Of a DNA stretch of 64,000 nt, positions 1-12,694 are shown piece by piece. Below the pieces are notes generated by a model. The model was not told where the DNA came from. It made no database searches and saw nothing but the letters and a program-made list of their open reading frames with translations. Made by a program: the position numbers and the translations under genes. The DNA is taken from positions 122,076-186,075 of the forward strand of contig JTDE01000964.1 in NCBI GenBank assembly GCA_014338405.1, read 5' to 3'. Origin of the DNA: Paragonimus skrjabini miyazakii. Lineage: Eukaryota; Platyhelminthes; Trematoda; Plagiorchiida; Troglotrematidae. The first letter of the stretch is position 1; every line of letters starts with the position of its first letter.

Positions 1-1092
1 CCGACCTCCGGCTCTGGTTGGTCATCCTCCTCCGCCCGTTGCACGGACGCAGCCAACCCGCGTGTTCGAAGGCCTGAAAGGAAGCGGAGGGGAGTATGTG
101 TGACAAAACAAAATGGTGGCGCACTACACGCTACTACCCCGCCATCTCTTAGTGATGCGCGGAAGATAAGTTAAACGACATCCAGATGCCCAAATCTTTC
201 TCCAGATCGTTTTTCATTATATCTATTGTGTCTAGTACACTACGAATCACGAAGACGTTTCCAGAGTCTCCACCAAGTGACATATGTGCGCACTTATTTT
301 CATTTAGTGGGAGGCTCTTATCAACCGCTCAACGATTAATGGCGTCAAGATCAATCTGTAATGCACTGTGATCTGTGGCATTCCAGATTTTGACGTCATC
401 GGCGTATAGCAGGAGGTTGCTCGAAATATTTCCCGAAAGGTCATTGATGTAGATCAGAAATAACAGAGGACCTAACACTGACCCTTAAGGAATTCTCGCA
501 AAAATGAAAGAGGGAGTTGAACGGTCTGATCCGGTCTTAAATCCAAAGGTCTTATTATCAAGGAAAGAGACAATCCAGCGAAGAACATCTCCTTGAATTC
601 CATAGGGTTCCAGTTTGTGTTTCAAGGGTCCTTGTGGGACACGGTCGAAAGCCTTGGCAACGTCAAAGAAGATAGCATCTGAGATGAGGCCATTGTCTCT
701 GGCCTCCATCAGACTATCCATGAAAATAAGCATATTAGTTATGCATGACCGGTTGAGAAGGAAGCCATTCTGGGCAGAAGAAAAAAGACGGTTTGATAAG
801 AATTGATTGAGGATGGCAAGTTTTAATAAGCGCTCCATTATCCTCCATAGAATGCTATTAAGGCTGACTGGCCGGTCATCCGCTTTAAATAAGGGAGTTG
901 CCATCGTCTCTTTCCATGCGCTAGGAAGAATGCCAGTCTGGAGTGTCTGGTTAAACAGCTCGTAAAAGGGTTCCGTCAGACTAGCAGCTGATTTTTTGAG
1001 AATTCTCGGATGGATCTTATCAGGACTCGTTGCACTGTGTAAATTGACCTAGGATAAAAGGACTTCAACATCTAGCACAGAAAACTCAGCGA
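1..1092 (-). mobile_element. CR1/Jockey-like LINE reverse transcriptase, degenerate, cut by window start
   Basis: Read on the minus strand, the region from about 1090 downward gives the N-terminal part of a non-LTR reverse transcriptase. Phrases typical of CR1-like elements appear in order: ATSPDKIHPRILKK, RPVSLNSILWRIMERLL, SSAQNGFLLNRSC, then the first catalytic block FFDVAKAFDRVP near 650. After a frameshift near 485 come SVLGPLLFLIYINDL and the catalytic YADDVKIW near 400. It carries in-frame stops near 1050 and 310, so it is a dead copy. The element would normally copy its own RNA into a nicked target. Its nearest relative in the window is the copy at 55150-56330, which shares the block CAHMSLGGDS. 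Confidence 0.85.
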
Positions 1093-1339
1093 TAACCAGT
1101 GGTTGCAGGCCTCTTAAATACGTTAGGGTGCAAGCATATTAGCACAGCGGCTTAACATCCGGCAGCAAATGAGACGGCTGGACGTTTTAACGTCAACTAA
1201 AACCCACCCTTAGTGTGCATGCCAACCCTTCTTGGAAACATGTGCTCCCGCTAGTACTTTTAGGACTGAGGAACATAGTTAAACAGGATTTGAATGCACA
1301 CACGACAGAACTAGTCTTTTGTTGCACACTTAAGTTACC

Positions 1340-3331
1340 AGATGAGATCGCTTCACCTGCGCCCTCACCATCACACGATTAAGGTAGCTTCACAGCTCGT
1401 TTGGCGCACCACATACGAAAGCTACGCCCGATGCAGCTTAGAGGGCAATAATCAGCAGATGAGTCATGTGTTCCTTCTCAGAAGAGCTAGCAACCAAGAT
1501 GTCGTCGAGGTGAGGATAGGCGAAGTCCAGGCAGCGGGAAGCTTCTGTATGAAGCGCTGAAAAGTCTGGGCGGCATTGGTCAGTCCAAGTGGCATTCGCG
1601 AGAACTCGAAGGGGCCATATGGAGTCTGGGGTATGTCTTCCGCCGCCACTGGGATTTGATGATAAGCGCGGACGAAATCAATTTCGCTGAAGATATTTTT
1701 GCCCGCGGTCCGGGTCGTAAGATCCTGCATGTGTGGAATAGGATACTTATCAGGGACTGTCACTCCATTAGGGCCGCGGTAGTCATCGCAAGAACGCTAG
1801 TCTTCTGATTTCTTGGGAACCAGGTGCGATGGTGAGGCCCAAGAACTGTCGGAAGGGCGACTGAGCCCGAATTCGAGCGTGTGTTCGAACTCTGCCCAAG
1901 CGACTTTAAGTCTTCCAGGGGTCAACCTGCGAGGCCTAGCCAATACGGGCGGGTCTTTGGTTCTTATGTGGTGTGTGACATTGGGTGTCACAGCGGGCAA
2001 GGCCCTCGACGCCTGGACTATTTGGGGGAACTGTTGAAAAATTTCCGCAAAAGACGGTGGAGTGGTCGGTGTCGCGTGAACAGGACTGATAGCTGCGATG
2101 GTAGTGCGATGACCGCTAATGCTCAGGTATGTAACGGCATCTATTAGTTTCCGGCGTCGCGTATCTACTAAAAGGTCGAAATGCCGGAGGAAATCGATAC
2201 CGATAATGGCAAACGGAACGGCAGCGACAACAAAAATCCAACGAAAGTTTCATCGGAGACCTAAGTCCAATGTTAGCGAACGTTGACCGAAAGTCTGGAT
2301 AACAGTGCCGTTGGCGGCACGGAGATGAGGTGCGCCTGACTGTGTCGCCTCGGAAGGGGTCTGTGGGACTACCCTAACCTGCGCTCCTGTGTCCACCAGG
2401 AATGCGGTCTCTGTGGAGAGATCCCGAACAAACATAAGGCAACTAGGGGTAGGTGCGCCGGCGACGTCCGTCGCCATTACGCGTCTGCGGTCCGGTTTCC
2501 CTGGACCGGTGAGAGAAACGAGCAGGGGGTTGTACATTTAGTGACTTTAGTACCATATCGTTCATAGTACCAGCAGAAACCTTTACGAGGCTGTGAGTTG
2601 CGTCGACGATGCGACCTGCTTGTACGCCGACGCCGTGAGGATCGCATTCAGGAACGGCTAATAGTCATATTGCCTGAGGCTCTGCGTATGGCAGCCACTT
2701 CTGCACATAGGGCCTTGACCTCTGCAAGTTCGGTTGAGTGAGAACTTACAGGCTGTTTTATAGCTGAGGTCGTAGGAAGGGTACTTACTCAAGGATTATT
2801 GGAATTGTGCAGAAGTGGTTGAAAGCGCTCGACCAATTCGTCAGCAATTTCAGCAGCCACTGATAGCGGTTGTGAGCGGGCTACGGGCACAATAGCTTGG
2901 GCTGTCTCCGGCAGCATCTGCATCCATAGCTCCCGCAATAGTGACTCGTCCATGTGGGAGCCACCGAGAAGTTGCTGCATTTCACGGAGCAAAGTGGAGT
3001 GGCGTTTGCCACCCAGTTGTAATCCGCTGAAAAGCTGCTGTAAGTGGGTCTTCTCTGATGGAGTTACCCGCTTGATCACGGCCTCCTTAAGGGTATCATA
3101 TCGATGTTCCGCGGGTTTAGTGAGGAGGACGTCACACGGTTGCATTGTGACTCACTTCGGAAGCCTGGACACTAGTTAACTGAAATTCGCCTGGTCAGAC
3201 GAAATTCGGTTGTTGACAAACTCGGCCTCAAGGTAGACAAGCCACAGTAGGGGATCCATCTCCAAGGATGGAGGCACTGTGACAACCGGCTGCTGATTAA
3301 AGTGATTCTGGATCAAGATCTGTACGGCCAT
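1340..3331 (-). mobile_element. Gypsy-type LTR retrotransposon remnant: gag, protease, reverse transcriptase
   Basis: On the minus strand the order is gag, protease, RT. Gag starts at an ATG at 3331 (MAVQILIQNHFNQQ), has stops near 3170, then continues at 3145-2789 with QLFSGLQLGGKRHSTLLREM, a Gypsy-like capsid pattern. A short Cys motif (CWYYERYG...KCTTPC) lies near 2550. The aspartic protease at 2537-2250 has the catalytic triad FLVDTGAQVRVVP. A linker leads to the RT at 1763-1340 with VPDKYPIPHMQDL, FSEIDFVRAYHQIPV and FSRMPLGLTNAAQTFQRFI. A frameshift near 1510 precedes HLDDILVAS, where the usual Tyr before LDD has become His. No integrase or LTR is seen. This is a broken element, not a gene. 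Confidence 0.88.
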
Positions 3332-3334
3332 TGT

Positions 3335-5637
3335 GACTGGACTGAACACGAAATCCCCATCGAGCCAGTGATCTCGACCATTCGGTCACAAGAGAATTCT
3401 AACACACTTGCAGCTGGAAGCTGAACGACAAGTGAATGACATGCTGAAAGAAGAAATCATCGAACAGACAGATGGCCCATTCAATTCTCTTGTCACGTCG
3501 GTGAAATAACTCAATTTGAAATTTAGATTTTGTGTCAGCTTCGCACGGCTCAACGAGATTACAGTCGATAAAGTCGTAATCGTCCCAATGGCATCAAGTA
3601 TTCTTGATAGAACGCCAAAATGTTCACAGTGTCGGATCCGCAGACTGGAAATCGACAGGTTCCAATGAAGTAAACGGATCAAGATGAAACAGCCTTCACA
3701 GTGGAAGAAAAACAATATCGCTTCCAGCGTATGCCATCTGGGCTGTCGGATGCCCTTTCTAACTTCAATAGACTGATGGGTAAGGTGTTAGACAGACTAC
3801 ACAACACTGTTGTCTTGATCTACGGTACCAATGAAGCAGAATATACGTTACACGTTTCAGCTGTGTTGCAGAAGATTGAAAAAGCCGGTCTACGGATCAA
3901 TAGTTTAAAGTCTCATCTGGCGAAACAAACAATGGTGTTACTCGGTTACGAAGCTGGTCAGAGATAGGTCCAACCAGTGTCCGGGAAACTGATGACGATC
4001 AAAACTACTCTAATACCAAAATCAAAGAGAACGCTACCACAGTTTCTTTGTCGCGTTGGGTTTTACAACCGATACATCAAAAATATCAATGACCTCTTAA
4101 ACTAATTGTACGAAAGTGGTAAGAAGAAGAATGACCAGTGTGACCGGTCGGACAGAACCAGTCAAATGTTTGTCAAAATTCCACAACTGATGAAGAGGGG
4201 ACAACCGACTCTGAAATTACCGATGACTGGACAGGGCTTCGTCTTTGTAGCGGGTGCAGCTGATGCGAGAATTGGAGCTATACTGAAACAAGAAGGCGGT
4301 ATAGTGGAATATGTTAGTCGGGTACTAACTCCTGGTAAGCGAAACTAATCAACGACAGAAGAAGAGTGTCTGGAAATATTGTGAGTGTTTAAAAATTAGA
4401 GGTCATATTCGCAGAGCCGAAGTTTCTATGTGAAGACCAACCACAAACCGTTGGAGTGAATTAAGTCGGCGAAGGAACCCCGAAAAAAGCTTGTTCGTTG
4501 TGAATTACGACCACAGGAATAGGACTTCACAATTTGCCATGTAGCTAGCAAAGAGAACTACGTCCCAGATTTACTGTCCCGAACGTAACACGTGGGTGAA
4601 ATTCACAAGGAGAGGATCGGCGTTGGCAGTATTGAAGTGGAGAACGATCCCGAGGAGTTACAAGCAGCATAGAGGATGGTTACGGCGATCCAGGAGGTGG
4701 CTGACCAACTTCTATCAGCAAGACAACCGCCAGAAGACGAGGAGAATCCGGAAATGAAGGCTTTCAGAATGCACTGGTCAGACTTGCGACCGAATGGTGC
4801 TGAATTTTAATATGCTATCTGCAGGAAGAAACAAATGTGCCGGTAGTACCGACGGGGTTTAGAGTGACACTTGTGAACGAATGTCATCAGACGGCTAATA
4901 CGAAACGCTGGAGTAAAAGGCATACTGGCCGGGAACGAAGAACGATGTTAACATTTTTTTTTGGGAGGGGGCATGCTAGCAATGCCAGCTGTTGAAACAA
5001 CATCCCATTCAGCGAATTCCGGTCAGTGAAATTGGTGAATTATGGTCGGTGGATGTGATGAACCCCTTCCCAGTAACCACTTCCAGAAATCAGTACATCA
5101 CAGTCCGCACGACGTTATACCACCCCCAGGGAAACGGGTTGACGAAATGAAACAACCGTACAATCAAAAAGTGGTTGGTGGCGAAAGGAGGAGGCCAGAA
5201 GAAAACGTTATCATTAATTGTGTTAACCCACCACTGTTTGACCTTAAGTACAGTGAAGAAATCAATGTTAGAGCTAATGTACGTGAAGTGCCACGCCTGC
5301 CCATCAGTCAAACAAATGGCTTATGAGGAGACCGATGGTTGAACACGTGTGAATTAGCAGAAGCTCGGAGGTTAGCCAACCAGAACCTGACTACCGTACA
5401 AGGGGCTCCAAAGAGCAGTCAACTAAAAAGTTATCGGGTCTCTGTACCGTGTTTGAACCTGGTTCGAAGGTTGAGTACGAAAACCATCGGATTCCGGTTG
5501 CAACGGGACCCGAATCTAGGACGTTTCTGGCAAGATGGAAGGGAATATGTGTATTAGTGGAACGTCGCAGCTCAATGTATTTGATTGAGAATGGGAATCG
5601 TCAGCATCGAGTTCACCGAAGCACTGCTTTGTAAATG
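3335..5637 (+). mobile_element. Second Gypsy-type LTR retrotransposon remnant: RT, RNase H, integrase, internally deleted
   Basis: On the plus strand several frames together give a pol polyprotein. RT comes first: NDMLKEEIIEQTDGPFNSLV (3440-3500), FRFCVSFARLNEITVDK, then YRFQRMPSGLSDALSNFNRL (3715-3780). The catalytic YxDD is lost (LIYGTNEAEY near 3820). RNase H follows with FVFVAGAADARIGAIL (4240) and, after shifts, TNHKPLE and SKENYVPDLLSR (4440-4590). The integrase zinc-binding end CQQCQLLKQHP (4978) leads to GELWSVDVMNPFPVT (5035). It jumps directly to LYHPQGNGLT (5113), so the middle of the integrase core is missing. A C-terminal block FLARWKGICVLVERRSSMY ends at 5637. Many frameshifts and stops make it dead. 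It lies head to head with the other Gypsy copy. Confidence 0.86.
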
Positions 5638-5639
5638 GT

Positions 5640-8203
5640 ATAACATTCTGGTCAGAACAGTGCACACAAGGTGTATCAACATCACCGGGACCGGTACGTA
5701 GATCGTCCAAAGAATGAAGACAGTGTGTACAACTTTTGCTTCAGATGGAATAGTGTTTGCAAGGAAGGCGTATAGTGGGGACGAGCGATTGTATTATACT
5801 ACTCACAACACCACGCGGTATGCAGGCAAGTGCTTGTAATTAGATATTTATGTAACGTGGAAAAATACAAAAAGGATGTTGGAGTGCATTTTGGCATGGA
5901 ATCTTGTATGAACTTGACATTAACAATCCAGAAAACGGTGACATCCCTGGATTGATGCTAAATACATATGAGTGTTTTTGGATGTTATGATGTTGATGCG
6001 TAGAACCTATGTGTTGCTTTCGCGAATATGCAATAATTTTGTCGTGCACGTTATTGGTTCACATCACTAGTACCTATCCAAATTGCTTTTATGCACACAT
6101 ACTGTGTTACTCTTTCTAACATCGGGAGAGCTGAAATGCGACCAACAATCTACCGGATGGCCAGTTACAACTTTAACCAATTTATATCATCAGATCTTGT
6201 GGGCGACATTGTAGTGTGTTTTCTATTCGCCAAGTTGACGTTGCTTGTGACTTCAGATTATAATGACGGGGTAAGTTTAGAATTCCAAGTGCAGTGATTC
6301 TCAACCATCGTTATGAGTATATTTCCTCCACTCTGTCATTGATGTATGTTTTAGGAGTTGGTGGAATCGACAAAGTTATTTTTGTTGTGATAACCTGAGA
6401 AAACACTGTCTGCAGTTCACGCTCAACTTTCTGAGTAGTAGAAAGCAGATGATCTAGCAGACTTGTTCAAGCTGGTATTCATTCGCCAATAGGGTAACCT
6501 GTTATCCGTCATATAATTGTGCTTCCCTAGGGTCAAAAAGAATCAACAATCCGGTGACCGTTTATACACTCCAGCTGTTCAGTATCTTGCTTCCCTTTTT
6601 TGTCATTTGACGTGCGGTACGCTTACAGCCGATTGATCGAACGCAATACGACCCACCTCGTTCTATGCAACATACTGAGCAGTTGAGCAACTTTTATTTT
6701 GTATGTTGTAATCACAGAACTAGTGACACTGGAGTGTGACAAACTACCTTCACAGAATTGTCCCATGGTTATTCTCGTTAGCACAAAGAAACATGTTTTG
6801 TCTGGGTCACACTCCTCGTCTTTGTTGCCCGGTTTCATTGACCAGTGCGTTCCATAGTCAATAACAAATGGCCGTTGCCAAATATTTCACAGTTAGATGG
6901 GTAACTCAGATCTGGAAACTACCATTGGATCAAGTATGATAATATGTTTACTGGAACGTGCTGTCTCGATAATCACACATCAACCGGTGTATTATAAAAT
7001 CTCGTATTCAAGATTAAAAACGATTTCCGAGTAAAAAAAGATTAACTGATTTGAGTGGGTTGTTCGTTGTACTTTGGTCTTGTCACGCCGTTTGCAAGCT
7101 GTACTGTACCATATGTACTCTGCGGCAGTTCATCTAATTTGCTCAAATGCAGCTTGACAGGCCTGTGAGCAAGTGTACTTCGACTGATTCTGGAGCAGAA
7201 GACCCACAGATCTTGTGGGAAAAAAGAGTTCAAGTAGTTCACTAAAGTTTAAAACGACCGTAATGTTTATTTGTTTGTTAAAGAAGGTAACTACTGGGGT
7301 AATTCTTGAAATGTTTTGATGACGACCTTAGTCATCAAGGGTAAAGCCAAATGAGCTGTTTAGTGACAGAGGAAAAACATGTGATTGAATCTGTTTTCAC
7401 ATGAATAAAAGTTTCGCCCAGATGAAAACGATGCGCTCCTATGGAGGGACTGACAATAGGTCTGTTATCGATGTAAGTCATAGCATACGGCAGACTACTA
7501 AACATAGCATCCAATAGATTTTTGAAAATAGCAATAGTACATTCTACTCCAGATAATAATCTGTTGTATTGATGGTTAATACAGTAAACGGTAATGGCTA
7601 ACGATGCGGTAGAAACACGTTCCATCTCAGTTTAAGTATATACATAGAGATCAAACAATTTCAGTCACTATTTTGCCGACACTTTGCTTTAGAAATAAGT
7701 CGTCTTTTGCTCATAAAACTTGTTACCACTGTTAAATTCAGCTGATGATGCGCATCATGGTGTTTAAATTTGTAACTGTGACAAGTAGAATGATCCATCA
7801 ATAATAGCATGATTTATGTCAATCTGATCACTGTAATCCGTCCAGCATAGTATTAATTTGCGACTTCGCAGATTACTGGTCCTGTTCCTAGTTTCTAGTC
7901 GTTTTTATTCTAGTGCACAAATTGACATCGTGTTTCTACATATATACCTTTTCTTCTGTACCCAATATCAGTATGTCCAACTGACAACGGATGCTGCGTC
8001 TAGAAAGCTCGAGTTCAAGGGCGATGAATGCTAACAGTAATCGTACATAAACTAACTGAGATCTCATGACCGTGACTGTTCACTCTAACCGAAGGTCAGT
8101 AAATTGAAAATGTCCGTTTGTATATCGTTAACACGTGTCACTGATGTGACAGTAACAGTTCTGTTTGCTCAGAAAAGAAATGGCTTGACCAAAACTTTCG
8201 AAC
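5640..8203. other. Gene-free stretch, nothing recognised
   Basis: About 2.5 kb of AT-rich sequence with only short open frames on both strands. I see no conserved domain, tRNA, long repeat or ribozyme in it. Confidence 0.4.
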
Positions 8204-8574
8204 AACATGGTTTATTAATCAGTTGTAAGATATCCGCACCATTTGCACACAGCACGCTTGTGTTAATCGCAATCATAACAAACCCCTGTCCGCAGTGTGG
8301 TGTGGATGGATAAACAACACCAGACACAGACGAACCTTATCTACATCAGTCTTACCCCCACCTAATAGGCAAACGATTCGACCAACCAATTCAGTGACAG
8401 CGCAGATTGACATAACCACGGCAAATCCCACGTGACCTCTGTTCCTTTGTTAGGGTGATTTCGATTACAACACTCCTGAAGAAGGCCACCCGAAGTGGTT
8501 GAAAAGTAGAGTATCACAACTTGCTCATAACGTTGTGTTATTCTCAATCCATTTATCAATAACATGGTTTATTA
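8204..8574 (+). mobile_element. 5'-truncated Penelope-like element insertion with target-site duplication
   Basis: The 14 bases AACATGGTTTATTA occur identically at 8204-8217 and 8561-8574, as expected of a target-site duplication. Between them the plus strand reads a decayed C-terminus of a Penelope-like polyprotein (LVLIAIITNPCPQCG near 8260; compare EAIAIRHHNPCPCAQK at 27.7 kb). Next comes a hammerhead-like RNA motif (8470-8514), the position where Penelope-like terminal repeats carry ribozymes. The insertion is about 343 bp, so only the 3' end of the element was integrated. Confidence 0.6.
8470..8514 (+). ncRNA. Hammerhead-like ribozyme, Penelope type, partly decayed
   Basis: Stem I strand ACACTC (8470-8475) faces GAGTAT (8509-8514) with one mismatch. 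The core CTGAAGA (8476-8482) fits CUGANGA. Stem II pairs GCCAC (8485-8489) with GTGGT (8495-8499), and GAAA follows at 8501-8504. The remaining AGTA before stem I leaves room for only a one- or two-pair stem III. The family normally has GAAAC-GUA here, so one base seems changed. Cleavage would fall after 8508. Confidence 0.6.
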
Positions 8575-11394
8575 TACCACACTTTGGTTGTATAAGAACA
8601 TATGACGTGAAAAATAAAACCGTGATTCAAATTGAAATTGTGTGTATTTACGAAGTGAAATTACACCCAACAGTTAACAGATTAATGTGTTTCTCTAAAT
8701 GTTAGAAGTGTGTTCGGTTGGCAGAGAAAACAGCCTTTGATTGTTCTGTGAAACGATGCTGAATGTTACTGTTTGTAAGTGATGTTCTGGTACAGTGGCT
8801 TCCGTCATGTTACAGGTGACCACGTTCTTGGCGTCTACAAAATCGAAAACGATGTAACCGTGCACACTGCCGTTTATTACGGACGCAACACACTGGCGGA
8901 GGCAGTTGAAACTTGGATGTGATTTGTTGTTCGTGACTTTACTGAGTACAACTTTCTGTTGCCTTATCCTTGACTGTGGCATTTGCTGCGGATGATGTAA
9001 CCTGAATCAGTTGAGAATCGTGCGAATATTCAGTAGTGAGGTTCTGCATGTATACTTCTAGCTTTTACATCAAAATTCGAATCTGCTCATATTCCTCCGA
9101 TTGCTGACATATTTCAAAAAAATGATATCGCACATTGAGAATCGCTGTTCATTCACCACAAATGTTACTGAGGCAAAACACAAGTTCCTCTAAAATGAAG
9201 TTGAAAGAGTTATGTGCTAAAATACGTGGAACGAACTTGGGCTTCCTTTCGAAATCTTCTCATAGTCAACTAGACACATATTATCGCAGGATTAGTATGC
9301 GAACAGAAAGGTTAGTTCATTGTTGACATCACCAGAAAACTTGGGAGATTCTGAGACTACAGTTAGTTTGTTTTGAGTTTGGGTTTGGCATCCGTAACTG
9401 TAATGATGAAAGTTGCCAGTTTTCCAGTGATTAATTCGAAATTCCTCATTACATATCACAAACAGGGTGGAGGATGCTAAGAGTGTTGGTGAATGCCTGA
9501 GAGTGATGCATATCTGCCATGACACACGACCGATTCGGTGTTGAGAAGTCCACGATTGCCAAAGCTTTAGGTGTCCTATGAGTAATGGACGAAGAGGACG
9601 GTTTTTCCTAAGTGTTTTACGCACAAGTACATCGGATCTAGTGTCCGATTGTAATAGCCTTTACCGTTAATAACCGTCGTACACTGACAGCAACTTAGTG
9701 GGCATATTGAATCTTGTAAATAAATCAAAATGCTTCCTAGGGCTTTCCTTGTTGACCAGCATCAATCAAGTGGGAAAACAAATCGCGTTAGAAGTAGATC
9801 TTTCGAACCCGCCGCAAAGAAACTTTGGGAAGCAATCAGAAGTCTTTTGTGATAGCAGGTTTTCAGTTTTTCCAAAGTTGCCCGCTTGACAATTGCACAT
9901 GAGAGAATAGGCACCAGATAACGAAGGAAATCTGCGCCAGCTATTCCCTAAAGATGGTATCAATGCCGGGCAGACGTTGAACAATACGATGGCTTATGCA
10001 GTAATGTAGACAACCCCAAGTGCATTCGAAGTTCAGCGGTTAAACACCACGCGGGTAACTTTGCCATAGTATGTTCCAGCGAAAGGAATAAAATCAGTAG
10101 TTGATTGCTGGCAGCGTGAACGAACATCGTATACACGTCCGTGTGTGTGTATATTCATGTGTTTTGTCCAATCCAAGCGGATAGTGAGTGAACATCCGTA
10201 AGAACCGCTGTCACAATAACAACAGAATTTTGACTTTTCTATTGTTATGAAGGCCTACCGGGATAGTGGTTTGTTGTGAACGCCAGGTAAATGATTCCGA
10301 ATAGACTTTGAGTAAAAGAGCGCTTAAGAAAACTAAAATTTTTCGCTTTGTGATAACCAAAACAGAAGTCCTGGTCATAAAAACTAACGACTGACCCCGC
10401 TAACTAGTCAAATAAAAAACGGTTGGAGAAGATCACTGTGTTTCATTCAAAGCGATGTGAAACACAGTTTAAAAAAATTCGTGGGTCTGTATACGGCGCG
10501 TGACTCTCCTCAAATCGGAGGATTGAAAGACGGTTGCCAAAAATAGTAATTCAGATAATCAAGCGGTCAATGAGCGTGGAGGATTAAAGGTCAGGTAGAT
10601 AAAAATGCTTCAGGTTACTTCTGTTTTTTTCCCGGGGACATTTGTCAAGTTGGATTTACTGAAATCGAATCATGTGGGAAGGAGATGAATTTGGAATAAA
10701 AAATGGGCACCCTTGACATAATCGAACAGTAAAGTAAAGTGTCAGATTTTTGAGTTTTCTTGATTACAAACTGTCGTGGTTTTGATTTGTTGAGATTTTA
10801 ATTTGTTAAGAGTTTTAGTTATCGATGTTATGAGAAGTCAGAAGTGCTATTTGTCAAAAGTTGTTATAAGCCGCTACTTTGTGCATGTTTTCATGCATCA
10901 TTGGATAGTATCCCTTGACCAATGATAAACTGAGAAGAACGGTGCGTGGTACTCGCTCACAACTCGCCTAGGTGATCTTTGATGAATACCAACACCTCTT
11001 CTACCACTTGATTATCATTTTAATTCTCATACTGATCATGAAGTCATTCAAACGAATACAATGGCAAACTTACCACACAACTGGACAACAAGATTACAAA
11101 TGAAGTCAGTATGAATCTCCTCTGAAATGGTGCACATTGAGCTGGTTCAGCTTTGATAAGGATTATCTCATGAAACCACTGTTGCATACCGTTAGTTACT
11201 TCGTGATATGGCTTTAGTTTAGCAAGTGTCATTAAGGTCAGACACGACATTGTCGACACTTCTGTGAGCCTGGAAACTATCCCGTCAGCCTGAACATACC
11301 AGCGTCGTACTGGAAAGAGATTACTTGGTACAGCTGGCCGTTGTAAATAATCACCATTCACAGACAGCTCCAACATCCTTACGAGGCTGGTGCA
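8575..11394. other. Gene-free stretch with one Penelope-like scrap
   Basis: Apart from the remnant at 9570-9700 listed separately, and a short GT-rich run near 10141, I recognise nothing here. Open frames are short and unlike known families. Confidence 0.4.
9570..9700 (-). mobile_element. Penelope-like element C-terminal scrap
   Basis: The sequence at 9645-9695 resembles 27715-27775 base by base (both contain a segment like AATAGCCT..CCGTT.ATAAC.). On the minus strand it reads like the end of a GIY-YIG domain (AVSVRRLLTVKAIT), with stops after it. It is too short and decayed to be active. Confidence 0.4.
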
Positions 11395-11560
11395 TTGAGT
11401 AGGTGAACTGGCGTTGTGGCCGCTAAGGCCGCTTGACCTGAAAAGTTGTGTATTTCCGAACATTCATTAAAATTTATGTAAAAATACACAACCGCGGATT
11501 GCTAACACTATCTTGCATGGTTGACATTTATTCACATCGGTTGGCAGTAGTGCGGTTACA
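11395..11560 (-). repeat. Interspersed repeat family R3, copy 1
   Basis: The minus strand shares an ordered set of short blocks with 42890-43070: CCATGCAA, ACATAAATT, TTTCAGGTCAAG and CACAACG. It also resembles 31555-31660. The copies are dispersed and diverged. The family is not identified; it could be an LTR or a SINE body. An open frame of 139 codons (11463-11044, -) begins inside it. Confidence 0.5.
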
Positions 11561-12645
11561 AACTCTCCACTGACATTTCCGGCACACTGCATATACTCTT
11601 TTCCGCTCCTCAGCTTCTATTTTTCCTGGATTTAAGAATTACCCTTTAGCTTCCGCGAATTTGATTCGCGTCACGTTACTCACTAATGTTGTCTTATATT
11701 ACAGACTATTATCACACTATGTATTATTCGGCGTTATTGATTGGACAGCTCTAGGAATAACTTTATTGAAGCGGATCATTGTGACTCGAACCACTGACTG
11801 TGTAGTCTTAGAAACGAAATATTTCTTTCCCGTTGACAGTGCAGCAACCTAGACACCAAATGTAACAGCATTACATTTTGAAGTCAGAATACTTATATTG
11901 TCAGTCAGTCAGTCAGTTATCCTAATGATTTCACAATACTACTTTTCCATTCAACTTCCTAAAGTATAATCATGCTTTACCAATCTGTGTTTCACTTTTC
12001 AGTCGATCTTCAAATGTTTTTAGTCTTGACAGCAGGTTTGCTGGACTCGGGTTAGATGAACTAATGAGGACCATAAACAGGAGTAATTAAGAAATAGATA
12101 CTGAACAAAAGACCCACATTCATGATACGTCATGCCAATGATGTAGTAAATAACAGATATCAACAACAAATCTCTTTTTTGCTTTAGGTGAATGAATGTT
12201 TAATGCACTCGTGTAGGCAAAAGCGTGGTATGTCTGAGGGAATAGTAATGCGCGATACATGCTCGACTGATCCGTGCGGGCTGGGTATTGGAAACCACTC
12301 TGATGCAAAGTCGAAACCAATAATTCCCTATTAACAATGAAGGTTGATAATTATTGCACCGTAAAAAGTGTTTTCATCTGGTCACACATTCCCCACGTCG
12401 GTGAGAATTCCTATTTACTTCGTTTGCTAAGTTTATCTAAGTGCAATGCTGGAGTGTATAATTTTGAACGACGAACTGTCACTAGTGAGGAGATAGGTGC
12501 ATAGAAAACACGCCATTTCATAGGTATCAAAGATCATCATGTACACATATTCGTGATTCGGAAAAACATGTGTCGAGTTTTGTCAGAATAGACACTCAAA
12601 AACAGTTGACACAAAGTCTAAAATACGTTCTAACTGATGAACAGC
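11561..12645. other. Upstream region of gene A
   Basis: No gene seen. There is a short (CAGT)n run near 11898-11920. The last 50 bases contain the TATA-like box of gene A, listed separately. Confidence 0.4.
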
Positions 12646-12653
12646 TATATAAA
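12646..12653 (+). promoter_or_regulatory. TATA-like box of gene A
   Basis: TATATAAA lies 42 bases before the start codon at 12695. That would place transcription start roughly at 12675-12680 and give a very short 5' UTR. Inferred from sequence alone. Gene B has a TATA-like box at a similar distance. Confidence 0.4.
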
Positions 12654-12694
12654 CTAATATTCTTGAAACCACACGGCATAATATTGTTACTATC

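Noticed and set aside
4187..4220. CTGATGA followed by an AGAG/CTCT hairpin and GAAA, a hammerhead look-alike
   Set aside because: It is RNase H coding sequence of the Gypsy remnant and has no stem I or stem III partners.
7740..7770. CTGATGATGCGCATCATGG, a core plus palindrome
   Set aside because: No GAAA box follows, and flanks do not pair.
11044..11463. 139-codon minus-strand open frame with a hydrophobic end
   Set aside because: Its start lies in repeat R3, it has no family motif and no splice or promoter support, so chance is more likely.
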